Positions 47,801 to 56,827 of a stretch of 64,000 nt of DNA are shown in pieces. Source of the DNA: Kitasatospora herbaricolor (GTDB lineage Bacteria > Actinomycetota > Actinomycetes > Streptomycetales > Streptomycetaceae); the NCBI RefSeq assembly GCF_030813695.1, contig NZ_JAUSVA010000002.1, positions 6,905,501-6,969,500 on the forward strand. Reading direction: 5' to 3'. Below the pieces are notes generated by a model. That model was given only the letters and a program-made list of their open reading frames with translations. It searched no databases and had not been told where the DNA came from. Numbering within the stretch: the stretch's first letter is position 1; each line of letters starts with the position of its first letter. The translations under genes were made by a program, and so were the position numbers.

Positions 47801-47934
47801 ACTGGCCCGTCCAGCACGAGGTGGTGGACGTCCCCGGCGACCACTTCACCGTGCTGGAGCAGCACACCCCGACGACGGCGGACGCCGTCCGGCAGTGGAT
47901 CGAGAAGAGGGAACAGGAATGGTCAACCCGGTAG
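41824..47934 (+). CDS. Type I PKS, module 5 and thioesterase (KS-AT-DH-KR-ACP-TE)
   Basis: A 2036-residue terminal PKS subunit. A coiled-coil docking segment (1-33) precedes KS (Cys206), AT (Ser654 in GHSIGE, HAFH at 751, so malonyl), DH (His956 in HAVQGTVIVP, Asp1118), KR (VDD motif, Tyr1524) and ACP (Ser1689). The thioesterase covers about 1795-2030, with nucleophile Ser1879 in GRSMGG (most PKS TEs have GHSxGG), a likely Asp1906 and His2007 in GDHFT. The module should install a 2,3-double bond before release. The start at 41824 follows GAGAGG. The stop overlaps the SDR start by 16 bases, so the two are co-translated. AT and KR segments are near copies of those in module 3. Confidence 0.95.
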   Translation: MSNDQKLREYLKRALADARQAQKRLQEVESGRREPIAIIGMACRLPGGIASPEDLWQVVAGGVDTVSEFPDDRGWDLAGLYDPDPDHTGTSYTRHGGFLDSVADFDAEFFGISPREALATDPQHRLLLETAWEAFERAGIDPTGLKGSRTAVFAGIAGGDYTPRMHDAPGELEGYLGIGGLDSVASGRISYSFGFEGPAVTVDTACSSSLVALHLAAQSLRSGESDLALAGGVSIMASPQGFVEFSRQRGLSADGRCKAFGAGADGTGWAEGVGLLLVERLSDARRNGHEVLAVLRGSAVNQDGASNGLTAPSGPAQQRVIRQALENARLTAADVHAVEAHGTGTSLGDPIEAQALIATYGQDRPADQPLWLGSLKSNIGHTQAAAGVAGVIKSVQAIRNGVLPRTLHAEEPTPYVNWSAGAVRLLTEARPWPVEGTRRVGVSAFGASGTNAHVVIEQAPADEAPAAEEEQAPAPAPAAVRPRPWVLSARTPEALREQAARLAERVRADEELGLADVGFTLATARARLDERTVVVADDRAGYLAGLDAVAAGGGLTGSAVGAGSLAFLFTGQGSQRAGMGRELAEAHPVFAEAFGAVAAELDPLLGVSLAEVVESGRGLEQTGLTQPALFAVEVALFRLFESWGVRPDFVSGHSIGELSAAHVAGVLSLADAAVLVAARARLMQALPSGGAMVAVQASEEEVLAALSVGVSVAAVNGPSSVVVSGDEAPVLALGELFAERGRRTRRLRVSHAFHSAHMDGMLEEFGAVAASLSFSAPRIPVVSNLTGRVATVQEITDPRYWVRHVREAVRFADVVRELDANGVTTFVELGPDGTLSALVQETLTDPVAVPALRRDRSETVTALTALGRVHVHGRAVDWTGLFADAAPRRVDLPTYPFQRRRYWLEPGSAQSADAAGLGLGTAGHPLLGAIVARPDADGVLLTGSLSLRTHPWLADHAVQGTVIVPGTALLELAVRAGDEVGASTVDELVVEAPLLLPERAAVQLQVSAGAPDESGARPVAIHSRTEDGDWQRHASGTLLPTSGEPAFDLTAWPPAGAEQLPVEQVYQDLTAAGLAYGPAFQGLRAAWRDGDTFYAEVALPEAPREEAGRFGLHPALLDAAVHITAHHGLLDTPAGSSRLPFAYTGVRLHAAGAAALRVRLRRTGPEAISVEAADETGAPVATVEGLLARLVSAAQLEPARTGDRDALFQLDWAVLPPVTGPAGAVPGAGPYPDLGSVEPGAESRAWLAVGLEGHQEPRTALRDALALVQEWVSEERWESARLVVVTRGAVAVAEGERPDLALAPVWGLLRSAQAEHPGRILLLDLDGHPDSASALPAAVASALAAEEPQLAVRAGTVWVPRLARVAVAASAGRAWDPEGTVLITGGTGALAGVLARHLVAERGVRHLLLVSRSGADAPGAAELAGLGASVTFAAADTADREALAAVLAGIPAEHPLTAVVHTAGVVDDGVIGALTPERLDTVFGPKADGARHLHELTRDNPDLAAFVLYSSVAAVLGGPGQGSYAAANTFLDALAAHRHAEGLPAQSLAWGQWARASGVTAHLGEADLRRAARAGVRLISDQQGAELLEAAALLDTPYLVPAPLDLAAVQRSGQPVPALLRGLVRPARRAARAAAQDGPALPARLAGLGEPEREAVLLELVRAEVAGVLGADAEAVTGARPFNDLGLDSLSAVELRNRLTALTGLRLPPTVTFDHPTPAVLAAHLRELLGDLAEQPATPVAAGPAAEPQHPLSSLYRALAAQGSFAEASALIGVASALRARFPAEERAAHTLAPIRLASGEGELAVVCFPALSAISGPHEYARFGHTFQGERDVFVLPSPGWAPDDHLPDNLDTYLRMQVDTVRQLLGEERPFVIVGRSMGGCVAHAVAARLEAEGRSVAGLALIDAYPVDSAVREGMGEWWLTAMLSGMLDRIEQYDMVWSDASLTSMGGYNTVFADWRPEEITTPTLAVRADTPLRGTVIDPTGRHDWRAYWPVQHEVVDVPGDHFTVLEQHTPTTADAVRQWIEKREQEWSTR
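43488..44384 (+). repeat. AT-domain DNA shared with module 3, copy 2, with atypical codon use
   Basis: Counterpart of 34863-35759. The same TTG- and GGT-rich codon style appears in both copies. Most differences lie in the first 200 bases; single changes follow, for example GCGTTG to GCGCTG and GCGCGG to GAGCGG near 44020-44040. Confidence 0.85.
45899..46484 (+). repeat. KR-domain DNA shared with module 3, copy 2
   Basis: Counterpart of 37283-37868 at a constant offset of 8616 bases. Confidence 0.8.
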
Positions 47935-48683
47935 TACTGGTCACCGGCGCGGCGTCCGGCATCGGCGAGGCGACGGTCCGGCTGTACGCGGAGCGCGGGC
48001 ACAACGTGGTCGCGGTCGACGTGGACGAGCGCGGTCTCGGCGAGCTGGAGAAGCTGGACGGCGTGGCGACCCTGGTCGGGGACGTCTCCACCGAGGAGAC
48101 CAACGCGGGGGCGGTGCGGCTCGCCCTGGAGCGGTTCGGGCGGCTGGACGCGGCGGTGCTCAACGCCGGGATCGGCGGGGCGGGGCCGTTGGAGTCGCCC
48201 GGGTCGATCGAGCGCTTCGACCGGCTGTTCGCGGTGAACGTGCGCGGCGTCGCACTGGGCATCCGGGCGGCGGTGCCGGCCCTGCGGGCGGCCGGCGGCG
48301 GCTCGATCGTGGCGACGTCCTCGGTGTCCGGGCTGCGCGGCGACCCCGGCACCTGGGGCTACAACGCGACCAAGGCGGCCGTGATCAACCTGGTCCGGGC
48401 CGCCGCGATCGACTACGCGGCCCAGGACATCCGGATCAACGCCATCGCGCCCGGCGGCACGGTGACCGCGATGACCGGCAGCCAGGTCGCCGACCCGCAG
48501 TTCTCCCGCCTGATCACCAGCAGGATCCCGGCCCAGCGCTGGGCCGACGCCCGCGAGCAGGCCGAGGTGATCTGGTTCCTGACCTCCCCGGCCGCCTCGT
48601 ACGTGACCGGCGTGACCGTCCCGGTCGACGGCGGGCTGAGCGCCAACGGCGGCATCCTGCCGCCGCCCGCCCGCACCTCCTGA
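47919..48683 (+). CDS. Short-chain dehydrogenase/reductase
   Basis: A 254-residue classical SDR. The ATG at 47919 was chosen because the protein then starts just before the first Rossmann strand (VVLVTG) and GAACAGGA precedes it. It carries TGAASGIG (residues 9-16, cofactor binding), NAG (82-84), a serine in TSSVSG and the catalytic Tyr148-x-x-x-Lys152. Asp34 and Asp36 after the second strand suggest NAD(H) preference; that is inference. It overlaps the end of the third PKS gene by 16 bases, so it belongs to the PKS transcript and probably oxidises or reduces the released polyketide, for example at the predicted 9-hydroxyl or 5-ketone. Confidence 0.9.
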   Translation: MVNPVVLVTGAASGIGEATVRLYAERGHNVVAVDVDERGLGELEKLDGVATLVGDVSTEETNAGAVRLALERFGRLDAAVLNAGIGGAGPLESPGSIERFDRLFAVNVRGVALGIRAAVPALRAAGGGSIVATSSVSGLRGDPGTWGYNATKAAVINLVRAAAIDYAAQDIRINAIAPGGTVTAMTGSQVADPQFSRLITSRIPAQRWADAREQAEVIWFLTSPAASYVTGVTVPVDGGLSANGGILPPPARTS

Positions 48684-48730
48684 TTCCCCTTTCCGTCCGC
48701 CCACCGATCCGTTTTTCGACGAGGAGAGAC

Positions 48731-49156
48731 ATGAGCACCATCGAGGACAACAAGGCCCTGGTCCGCCGCTACTACCACGAGCTGGTCAGCGAGCAGCGGA
48801 TCGACCTGCTGGAGGAGCTGATCGCCGAGGACGCGGCCGACGAGACCGTGGTGGGCCCGGGCGGCACCGGTACCCGGGAGGACTTCGTCGGGCACCTGCG
48901 GGTGCTCTGGGCCAACGTGCCGGACGTCCGCGCCACCGTCGAGGACCTGGTGGCCGAGGGCGACCGGGTGATCGCCTTCTGGCGGATCGAGGGCACCCAC
49001 GCGGGCCCGGTCTTCGGGGTGCCGGCCACCGGCAAGCCGTTCAGCGGCTTCAGCATCAGCACGCTGACCATCCAGGACGGCAAGGTGGTCCGCTACAACG
49101 TGCTGCCCGACCGCCTGGGCATCATCACCCAGCTGGCCGGTGCCGGGGCGCACTGA
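48731..49156 (+). CDS. SnoaL-like (NTF2-fold) protein, ester-cyclase type
   Basis: A 141-residue protein with GAGGAGAG before the ATG. It reads as a single NTF2-like cone domain: MSTIEDNKALVRRYYHEL helix, DFVGHLRVLWANVPDVRATVEDLVAEGDRV, and the strand FWRIEGTH. This is the pattern of SnoaL-like proteins, which include aromatic polyketide cyclases, hydroxylases and isomerases. In a modular PKS cluster the reaction cannot be read from sequence; a pyran-forming cyclisation, dehydration or double-bond shift is possible. It follows the SDR by 47 bases. Confidence 0.85.
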   Translation: MSTIEDNKALVRRYYHELVSEQRIDLLEELIAEDAADETVVGPGGTGTREDFVGHLRVLWANVPDVRATVEDLVAEGDRVIAFWRIEGTHAGPVFGVPATGKPFSGFSISTLTIQDGKVVRYNVLPDRLGIITQLAGAGAH

Positions 49157-49250
49157 CCCCGCCCCGCGCCCGCGCCGGCCCCACCCGGCCCGCAGCTCCC
49201 GCCCCCACCGCAGCTGCCGTCTCCACCCGTACCGCCCGCTCCCCGCACCA

Positions 49251-49280
49251 CTGCCCGGCCGGCCCCACCCGGCCGGGCAG
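49251..49280 (+). terminator. Terminator-like hairpin between two NTF2-like genes
   Basis: A perfect 12-bp stem, CTGCCCGGCCGG (49251-49262) with CCGGCCGGGCAG (49269-49280), and a 6-base loop. It lies about 95 bases after the first NTF2-like gene. A C-rich stretch with GTCCC pentamers (49297-49334) follows and holds no gene. Confidence 0.65.
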
Positions 49281-49351
49281 TTCCGTCCCCCACCCCCGTC
49301 CCGTCCCGTCCCTTCCTGTCCCGTCCCGTCCCGCTTCGCCGAGGAGTCACC

Positions 49352-49756
49352 ATGGCCGCTGAACTGACGCTCACTCAGATCGACGAGATCCGCCGGCTGT
49401 TCGCCCTGTTCTCGCACGTCTTCGACAACGGCGAGGTCGACGCGCTCGACCAGGTCTTCGCCGCGGACGGTGTCGTCGAACTGGCCCGTACCGGCTCGGT
49501 CTTCCAGGGGCTGGACGCCATCCGGAAGTTCAACCTGAGCCTCGGCGAGCACTCGCCGGACCACCACACCGTGGACACCGTGCTCTCGGTGGACGAGGAC
49601 GGCACCGTCCGGGGCCGCAGTCGCTACCTGGCGATCCTGCCCGACGGCACCCTGCACAACGGCGACTACTTCGACGTGCTGGTGCACACCGAGGCGGGCT
49701 GGCGGATCGCCTACCGCAGGTCCGTCCCGCGCTACCCGCTCGCCGGCCTGTACTGA
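49352..49756 (+). CDS. Second NTF2-like (SnoaL-type) protein
   Basis: A 134-residue protein with GAGGAG before the ATG. The sequence shows the NTF2-like plan: N-terminal helix TQIDEIRRLFALFSHVFDNGEVDALDQVFAADGVVEL, a GLDAIRKFN loop and a C-terminal strand pair ending AGWRIAYRRSVPRYP. A DHHTVDTV segment places two histidines toward the cavity, as in SnoaL-type dehydratases and isomerases. Function in the pathway is not readable. It is only distantly related to the NTF2-like protein upstream. Confidence 0.83.
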   Translation: MAAELTLTQIDEIRRLFALFSHVFDNGEVDALDQVFAADGVVELARTGSVFQGLDAIRKFNLSLGEHSPDHHTVDTVLSVDEDGTVRGRSRYLAILPDGTLHNGDYFDVLVHTEAGWRIAYRRSVPRYPLAGLY

Positions 49757-49768
49757 CGGTCCGGCCCG

Positions 49769-49786
49769 GGGCCCCGCCCGGGGCCC
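49769..49786 (+). terminator. Short GC hairpin after the second NTF2-like gene
   Basis: GGGCCCC (49769-49775) pairs with GGGGCCC (49780-49786) around a GCCC loop, 12 bases after the stop codon. Several alternative GC pairings are possible in 49760-49815, so the exact hairpin is uncertain. Confidence 0.45.
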
Positions 49787-49823
49787 GGCCCGGGCCGGGA
49801 GGGGTCGGGCCCCGGGGTCGTGA

Positions 49824-49881
49824 CTAAGGGTCCGGTAGGGGCCCGCTAGGGGTGCGACGGCGAGCGGCGGATCGCTAGTTT
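49824..49881 (+). promoter_or_regulatory. Activator-type promoter of the ABC transporter operon (heptamers as in the PKS promoter)
   Basis: CTAAGGG (49824-49830), GTAGGGG (49835-49841) and CTAGGGG (49846-49852) are spaced by exactly 11 bp, with spacers TCCG and CCCG (TCCC and CCCG in the PKS promoter). The gap to TAGTTT (49876-49881) is 23 bp, the same as at 19003-19025. Both gaps also end in GATC-x-C before the hexamer. The match in wording and spacing makes a common activator likely. Confidence 0.7.
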
Positions 49882-49931
49882 CTGATCATCCCCCCGACGC
49901 GGAAACCCCTGAAACCATCGGAGTCACCGGC

Positions 49932-51590
<1,659 letters not shown>

Positions 51591-51591
51591 C

Positions 51592-52530
51592 ATGACCCCC
51601 GGACCCTTGTTCCGCGCCGTCGCGAAGCGGCTGGCCGGCGCCGTCGCGGTACTCCTCGGCGCCGCCACGGTCGCCTTCACGGCTCTGCAGCTGATCCCCG
51701 GCGACCCGGTGACGGTGATGCTGGGGCCCGGCACGGCGGCCACCCCGGAGATCAAGGCGCAGATCAGGGAGAATTACGGACTGGACCAGCCGGTCGCCCT
51801 CCAGTACCTGCACTACCTGGGCAACCTGCTGCAGGGCGATCTCGGCGAGTCCTACCAGTTGCAGCGGCCGGTGGCCGGCCTGATCGGTGACCAGCTCTGG
51901 CCCACCGTCCAACTCGCCCTGGCCGCCCTGGCGCTGGCCGTCGTCCTCGCGGTCACCGCCGCGGTGGCGACGGCCGGCCGCCGGCCCGCGCTGCGGGCGG
52001 TCGCCACGCTGCTGGAACTGCTGACCGTCTCCAGCCCCCCGTACTGGATCGGCATCCTGCTGCTCACCGCCTTCTCCTTCCAGCTGCGGATCTTCCCGGT
52101 CGCCGGCGACCAGGACCTCTCCGCCCTGGTGCTGCCCGCCGTCACCCTGGCGCTGCCGCTCACCGGCGTGCTCGCCCAGGTGCTGCGGGAGGGGCTGGAG
52201 GCCGCGCTCGGCCAGCCGTTCGCGGTCACCGCCCGCTCCCGGGGGCTGAGCGTCACCGCCGTCCGGCTGAAGCACGCCCTGCGGCACGCCGCCGTCCCGC
52301 TGGTCACCCTGGTCGGCTGGCTGACCGGATCGCTGCTGGGCGGGGCGGTGCTGGTGGAGACCGTCTTCGCCCGCCCGGGGATCGGCGCGCTCACCCTGCA
52401 GGGCACCACCAACAAGGACATGCCCCTGGTGATCGGAGTTGTCCTGCTGTCCGCCTTCGTCTTCGTGCTCCTGTCGACCCTGGTGGACCTGCTGTACACC
52501 GTCATCGACCCGCGCCTGAGGACCGGCTGA
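51592..52530 (+). CDS. ABC transporter permease, DppB type
   Basis: A 312-residue membrane protein whose ATG lies one base after the binding-protein stop, so translation is coupled. It shows the DppB N-terminal pattern (GAATVAFTALQLIPGDPVTVMLG) and LDQPVALQYLHYLGNLLQGDLGESY. The ATPase-contacting loop AVTARSRGLSVTAVRLKHALRHA is present, and about six helices can be counted. Confidence 0.93.
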   Translation: MTPGPLFRAVAKRLAGAVAVLLGAATVAFTALQLIPGDPVTVMLGPGTAATPEIKAQIRENYGLDQPVALQYLHYLGNLLQGDLGESYQLQRPVAGLIGDQLWPTVQLALAALALAVVLAVTAAVATAGRRPALRAVATLLELLTVSSPPYWIGILLLTAFSFQLRIFPVAGDQDLSALVLPAVTLALPLTGVLAQVLREGLEAALGQPFAVTARSRGLSVTAVRLKHALRHAAVPLVTLVGWLTGSLLGGAVLVETVFARPGIGALTLQGTTNKDMPLVIGVVLLSAFVFVLLSTLVDLLYTVIDPRLRTG

Positions 52531-52534
52531 TCAC

Positions 52535-53515
52535 ATGACTGCTCCCGACACCGCCCCGGCGCCGGACACCGCCCCGGGGCCCGGCACCGCCCCGGGGCCC
52601 GGCACCGCCCCGGGGCCCGGCACCGCCCCGGTCCTGGACGCCGCCCCGGCGTCCGGCCCCGCCCGGCAGCCGGCCGCCGTCCGCCCACGGCGCCGGCTGC
52701 CGCGCCCGGCCGGCGGCCCCACCCTGGTGCTGGCCTCCGCCGTGCTCGCGCTGATCGTGCTCGCCGCCCTGGCGCCGGGCCTGTTCACCAGCACCTCGCC
52801 CATCGAGACCGACCCGGCGCACGCGCTCACCGCCCCCGGCGGCGCGCACTGGTTCGGCACGGACCAGCTCGGCCGCGACCTGTTCTCCCGGGTGCTGTAC
52901 GGCGCCCGGCCCTCGCTGCTGCTGGGCCTCGGCGCCACCCTGTTCGCGGTCGCGGGCGGTGCCCTGCTCGGCATCGCCGCCGCGCTCGGCGGGAAGTACG
53001 CCGACCAGGCGCTGATGCGGCTCGCCGACGTGCTGCTCTCGCTGCCGCCGATCCTGCTCGCCCTGCTCGCGGTCATCGTGCTCGGCACCGGCTCGGGCAA
53101 CGTGACGGCCGCCATCGCGATCGCCTTCGTCCCGGGCTACGCCCGGATCGTGCGCGCGGAGACGCTGGTGGTGCGTCGCTCCGGCTACGTCGAGGCGGCG
53201 GTCGGACTCGGGCTGCCGCGCCCGCTGCTGATCGTCCGGCACGTGCTGCCGAACGCGCTCGGCCCGATGCTGGTGCTCGCCACCGTCGGCTTCGGCTCCT
53301 CGCTGATCGCCGCCTCCGGCCTCAGCTTCCTCGGCCTCGGGCCCGAGCCGCCGTCCCCGGAGTGGGGCGCGATGCTCTCGCAGGGACGCGGGTTCCTGGC
53401 GACGGCCTGGTGGATCGGGGTCTTCCCGGGCGCCGCGATCACCCTCACGGCCCTCGTCGTCAACGCGGTCGGCCGCCGGGCGCAGGCCCGCTTCACCAGG
53501 AGGACCCCCCGATGA
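52535..53515 (+). CDS. ABC transporter permease, DppC type
   Basis: A 326-residue permease. The first 50 or so residues are an extra Ala-Pro-Gly-Thr-rich tail made by short DNA repeats (52553-52624), which is unusual for the family. The core is typical: HWFGTDQLGRDLFSRVLYGARPSLLLGL, then the cytoplasmic loop RRSGYVEAAVGLGLPRPLLIVRHVLPNALGP. The stop overlaps the next ATG (ATGA). Confidence 0.93.
   Translation: MTAPDTAPAPDTAPGPGTAPGPGTAPGPGTAPVLDAAPASGPARQPAAVRPRRRLPRPAGGPTLVLASAVLALIVLAALAPGLFTSTSPIETDPAHALTAPGGAHWFGTDQLGRDLFSRVLYGARPSLLLGLGATLFAVAGGALLGIAAALGGKYADQALMRLADVLLSLPPILLALLAVIVLGTGSGNVTAAIAIAFVPGYARIVRAETLVVRRSGYVEAAVGLGLPRPLLIVRHVLPNALGPMLVLATVGFGSSLIAASGLSFLGLGPEPPSPEWGAMLSQGRGFLATAWWIGVFPGAAITLTALVVNAVGRRAQARFTRRTPR
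52571..52624 (+). repeat. Three tandem copies of an 18-bp unit in the DppC-type gene
   Basis: GCCCCGGGGCCCGGCACC occurs three times in a row, with a degenerate copy before (52553-52570). It encodes repeats of APGPGT in the cytoplasmic N-terminus. The unit length keeps the frame, so copy number can vary without harm. Confidence 0.85.
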
Positions 53516-55284
53516 GTCTGCTGCGCGTGGACGGCCTGGACGTCTCCTTCGGGGACGTCCGTGCCGTCCGGGACGTCTCCTTCACCCTGGACCGCGGCGA
53601 ATGCCTGGCGATCGTCGGCGAGTCCGGCTCCGGCAAGAGCGTCACCGCCCGCACCCTGGTCGGCCTGGCCGGCGACCGGGCCGCCATCACCGCCGGCACC
53701 CTGGACTTCGACGGCCTGGACCTCGCCGCGCTCACCGAGACGCAGTGGCGGGCCGTGCGCGGCCGCCGGATCGGCCTCGTCCTGCAGGACGCCCTGGTCT
53801 CGCTCGACCCGCTGCGCACGGTCGGCGCCGAGGTCGCCGAACCGCTGCGGGTGCACGGCCTGCTGCCCCGCGCCGAGACCCGCGAGCGGGTGCTCTCGCT
53901 GCTCGCGGACGTCGGGATCCCGGAGCCCGAGCGGCGCGCCGCCCAGTACCCGCACCAGCTCTCCGGCGGCCTGCGCCAGCGCGCCCTGATCGCCTCCGCC
54001 CTCGCCGGCGGCCCCGAGCTGCTGATCGCGGACGAGCCCACCACGGCCCTGGACGTCACCGTCCAGGCCCAGGTGCTCGACCTGCTCGGCGGGCTCAAGG
54101 AGCGGGGCACCGCGCTGCTCCTGATCAGCCACGACCTGTCGGTGGTGGCCAGGCTCGCCGACCGGGTCGCCGTGATGTACGGCGGCCGGATCGTCGAGAC
54201 CGGCCGCACCGCGGACGTGCTGGCCGACCCCCGCCACCCGTACACCCGCGCCCTGCTGGACGCGGTGCCCGCCACCCACGCCAAGGGCACCCGGCTCGCG
54301 GCCCCGCCGGCCGACCGGCCCGCCGCCGGCCCGGCGGGCTGCGGGTACGCGGCCCGCTGCGCCGCCGCCGACGACCGCTGCCGGGCGGCCCTGCCGGCGC
54401 CCGACGAGCAGGGCGCGCTCTGCTGGCACCCGGGGTCGGGCGGCGCGCTGCCGGCGGTCGCGGTGCGGCTGCGCAGCCGTGACGGGGAGCCGGCGGTGAA
54501 GGCACCGCCGCTGATCGAGGCCGAGCGGATCTCCAAGCGGTTCCGGGCCCCCGACGGGAGTTCCTACGACGCCGTCAAGGAGGTCTCGTTGACCCTGCGG
54601 GCCGGCGAGACCCTGGGTGTGGTGGGGGAGTCCGGCTCGGGCAAGACCACCGCCGCCCGGATCGTCCTCGGGCTGCTGGAGCCGGACGCCGGCACCGTCC
54701 GCTTCGCGGGTGAGCCGTGGAGCGGCGTGCCCGAACGGCGGCGCCGGGCCGCCCGGTTGCGGATCCAGGCGGTCCAGCAGGACCCGTTGGGCTCCTTCGA
54801 CCCGCGGTTCGACGTGCAGCGGGTGGTCGGCGAGGCCGTCGCCCGGGCCGGGGTGCCGCGCGGCCGGGCCCGCCGGGCCCGGGTGACCGAACTGCTGGAC
54901 CGGGTGGGCCTGCCGGCCGCGCTGCTGGACCGCCGGCCCACCGAGCTCTCCGGCGGTCAGCGCCAGCGGGTGGCGATCGCCCGCGCGCTCGCCCCGGACC
55001 CGGACGTGGTGGTCTGCGACGAGCCCGTCTCCGCGCTCGACGTCTCCGTCCAGGCGCAGATCCTGGATCTGCTGGCGGATCTGCAACATGACCTGAATCT
55101 GGCCCTGTTGTTCATCTCCCACGACCTCGGAGTGGTGCACCATGTCAGCGACCGGGTGGTCGTCATGAAGGGCGGCCGCGTGGTGGAGACCGGCGAGGTG
55201 ACCGAGGTCTTCGCGAACCCGGCCGAGGACTACACCCGCGACCTGCTCGCGGCCGTCCCCGGCGGCAACCTGCTGAGGAGCTGA
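53512..55284 (+). CDS. ABC transporter double ATPase (DppD-DppF fusion)
   Basis: A 590-residue protein with two complete ABC ATPase domains. I set the start at 53512, an ATGA overlap with the permease stop preceded by AGGAGG. First domain: Walker A GESGSGKS (36-43), signature LSGGLRQRA, Walker B LLIADEP, then an oligopeptide-type C-terminal cysteine segment (GCGYAARCAAADDRC). Second domain (from about residue 335): GESGSGKTT, LSGGQRQRV, VVVCDEP. It should power the two adjacent permeases. Fusion of the two ATPases is common in actinomycetes. Confidence 0.95.
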   Translation: MSLLRVDGLDVSFGDVRAVRDVSFTLDRGECLAIVGESGSGKSVTARTLVGLAGDRAAITAGTLDFDGLDLAALTETQWRAVRGRRIGLVLQDALVSLDPLRTVGAEVAEPLRVHGLLPRAETRERVLSLLADVGIPEPERRAAQYPHQLSGGLRQRALIASALAGGPELLIADEPTTALDVTVQAQVLDLLGGLKERGTALLLISHDLSVVARLADRVAVMYGGRIVETGRTADVLADPRHPYTRALLDAVPATHAKGTRLAAPPADRPAAGPAGCGYAARCAAADDRCRAALPAPDEQGALCWHPGSGGALPAVAVRLRSRDGEPAVKAPPLIEAERISKRFRAPDGSSYDAVKEVSLTLRAGETLGVVGESGSGKTTAARIVLGLLEPDAGTVRFAGEPWSGVPERRRRAARLRIQAVQQDPLGSFDPRFDVQRVVGEAVARAGVPRGRARRARVTELLDRVGLPAALLDRRPTELSGGQRQRVAIARALAPDPDVVVCDEPVSALDVSVQAQILDLLADLQHDLNLALLFISHDLGVVHHVSDRVVVMKGGRVVETGEVTEVFANPAEDYTRDLLAAVPGGNLLRS

Positions 55285-55286
55285 CA

Positions 55287-56174
55287 GTGACGACGACGCC
55301 CGGCAACGACAACGACCTCCAGGCGCGGACCTCGACCGGCGGGCGCCTGCTGGCCGTGAGCGACCTGCACGTCTCGTACCAGGAGAACCGTGCGATCGTC
55401 GAGGACATCCACCCCACCGGCCCGGACGACTGGCTGCTGGTGGCCGGCGACATCGGCGAGCGGACCGCCGACATCGAGTGGGTGCTGGGCCTGCTGGCCG
55501 GCCGCTTCGCCCGGGTGGTCTGGGTGCCGGGCAACCACGAGCTCTGGACGCACGAGAGCGATCCGGTCGGGCTGCGCGGCGAGCAGCGCTACCAGCACCT
55601 GGTGGCGCTCTGCCGCCGGCTCGGCGTGCTCACCCCGGAGGACCCGTACGAGGTGTTCACCGGTCAGGGCGGGCCGGTCCGGGTGGCGCCGCTGTTCCTG
55701 CTCTACGACTACACCTTCCGTCCGCCGGGCACCCGGAACAAGGAGGAGGGGCTGGCCTACGCCCACCGCACCGGGATCGTCTGCAACGACGAGTACCTGC
55801 TGCACCCGGACCCGTACCCGAGCCGGGAGGCCTGGTGCCGGGCCCGGGTGGAGTGGACGGAGCACCGGCTGGCGGACTGCCCGCCCGAGGTGCCGCTGGT
55901 GCTCGTCAACCACTACCCGCTGGTCCGGGACCCGATGAACATCCTGCGCTACCCGGAGTTCGCCCAGTGGTGCGGCACCGAGGCCACCGCCGACTGGCAC
56001 CGGCGCTTCCCGGTCGCCGCGATGGTCTACGGCCACCTGCACATCCCCCGCACCACCTGGTACGACGGCGTGCGCTTCGAGGAGGTCTCGCTCGGCTACC
56101 CGCGGGAGTGGCGGGCCCGGCCCTCGCAGCGGCCGCTGCTGCGCGAGATCCTGCCGGCGGTGGCTCCCGCATGA
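55287..56174 (+). CDS. Calcineurin-like metallophosphoesterase
   Basis: A 295-residue protein starting at GTG (55287), three bases after the ATPase stop, with AGGAG upstream. The dinuclear metal site is complete: Asp26 and His28 (SDLH), Asp55 (GDIG), Asn83-His84 (PGNHE), VNHYP and the final GHLH. In actinomycetes such genes are often paired with a Sfp-type phosphopantetheinyl transferase, as here, where the stop overlaps the transferase start (ATGA). The substrate is unknown; hydrolysis of a phosphopantetheine-type phosphoester would fit the pairing but is speculation. Confidence 0.9.
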   Translation: MTTTPGNDNDLQARTSTGGRLLAVSDLHVSYQENRAIVEDIHPTGPDDWLLVAGDIGERTADIEWVLGLLAGRFARVVWVPGNHELWTHESDPVGLRGEQRYQHLVALCRRLGVLTPEDPYEVFTGQGGPVRVAPLFLLYDYTFRPPGTRNKEEGLAYAHRTGIVCNDEYLLHPDPYPSREAWCRARVEWTEHRLADCPPEVPLVLVNHYPLVRDPMNILRYPEFAQWCGTEATADWHRRFPVAAMVYGHLHIPRTTWYDGVRFEEVSLGYPREWRARPSQRPLLREILPAVAPA

Positions 56175-56827
56175 TCGAAGACCTGCTGGGGAGCCCGGTG
56201 GTGACGGCCGAGCTGTTCGGCGACTCGGTGGCCGTCCTCTACCCGGAGGAGGCGGCGGCGATCGAGCACGCCGTCGACAAGCGCCGGCGCGAGTTCACCT
56301 CGGTCCGGGTGTGCGCCCGCCGGGCACTGGCCCGGCTGGGCCGCCCGCCGGTGCCGCTGGTGCCCGGTACGGACGGTGCCCCGGCCTGGCCGTCCGGCAT
56401 CGTCGGCAGCATGACCCACTGTGACGGCTACCGGGCCTGCGCGGTGGCCAGGACGGAGACGGTCGCCTCGCTGGGGATAGACGCCGAGCCGCATCTGCCG
56501 CTGCCGGCCGGTGTGCAGGAGGCGGTCACCCTGCCCGAGGAGCGCGAGCATCTGGCGCGGCTGGCCGCCCGGTTCCCGGGGACGGCCTGGGACCGGCTGT
56601 TGTTCTCGGCCAAGGAGTCGGTCTACAAGACCTGGTACCCGCTGACCGGCCGGCCGCTGGGGTTCGAGGAGGCCAGGGTGGAGTTCGATCCGGACGGCAC
56701 CTTCACGGCGCGGATCCTGGTCGAGGCTCCGGTCGGTGAGTTCACCGGCCGGTGGCTGACGGGTGGGACCCACCTGCTGACGGCGATCGTCCATCCGCGG
56801 CCGGCCCCGGCTGATTCCCCCGCCTGA
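56171..56827 (+). CDS. 4'-phosphopantetheinyl transferase, Sfp/EntD type
   Basis: A 218-residue enzyme that moves phosphopantetheine from CoA to the active serine of carrier proteins, here most likely the six PKS ACPs. Motifs: GSMTHCDGY (79-87), the metal-binding Asp104 and Glu106 in GIDAEP, and FSAKESVYK (145-153) with Glu149 and Lys153. The ATG overlaps the phosphoesterase stop (ATGA). The gene is the last of the transporter operon and is followed by a hairpin. Confidence 0.93.
   Translation: MIEDLLGSPVVTAELFGDSVAVLYPEEAAAIEHAVDKRRREFTSVRVCARRALARLGRPPVPLVPGTDGAPAWPSGIVGSMTHCDGYRACAVARTETVASLGIDAEPHLPLPAGVQEAVTLPEEREHLARLAARFPGTAWDRLLFSAKESVYKTWYPLTGRPLGFEEARVEFDPDGTFTARILVEAPVGEFTGRWLTGGTHLLTAIVHPRPAPADSPA

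Noticed and set aside
49297..49334. GTCCC pentamer run as a functional tandem repeat
   Set aside because: It is a short, impure C-rich stretch in an intergenic region, typical of slippage in GC-rich DNA.
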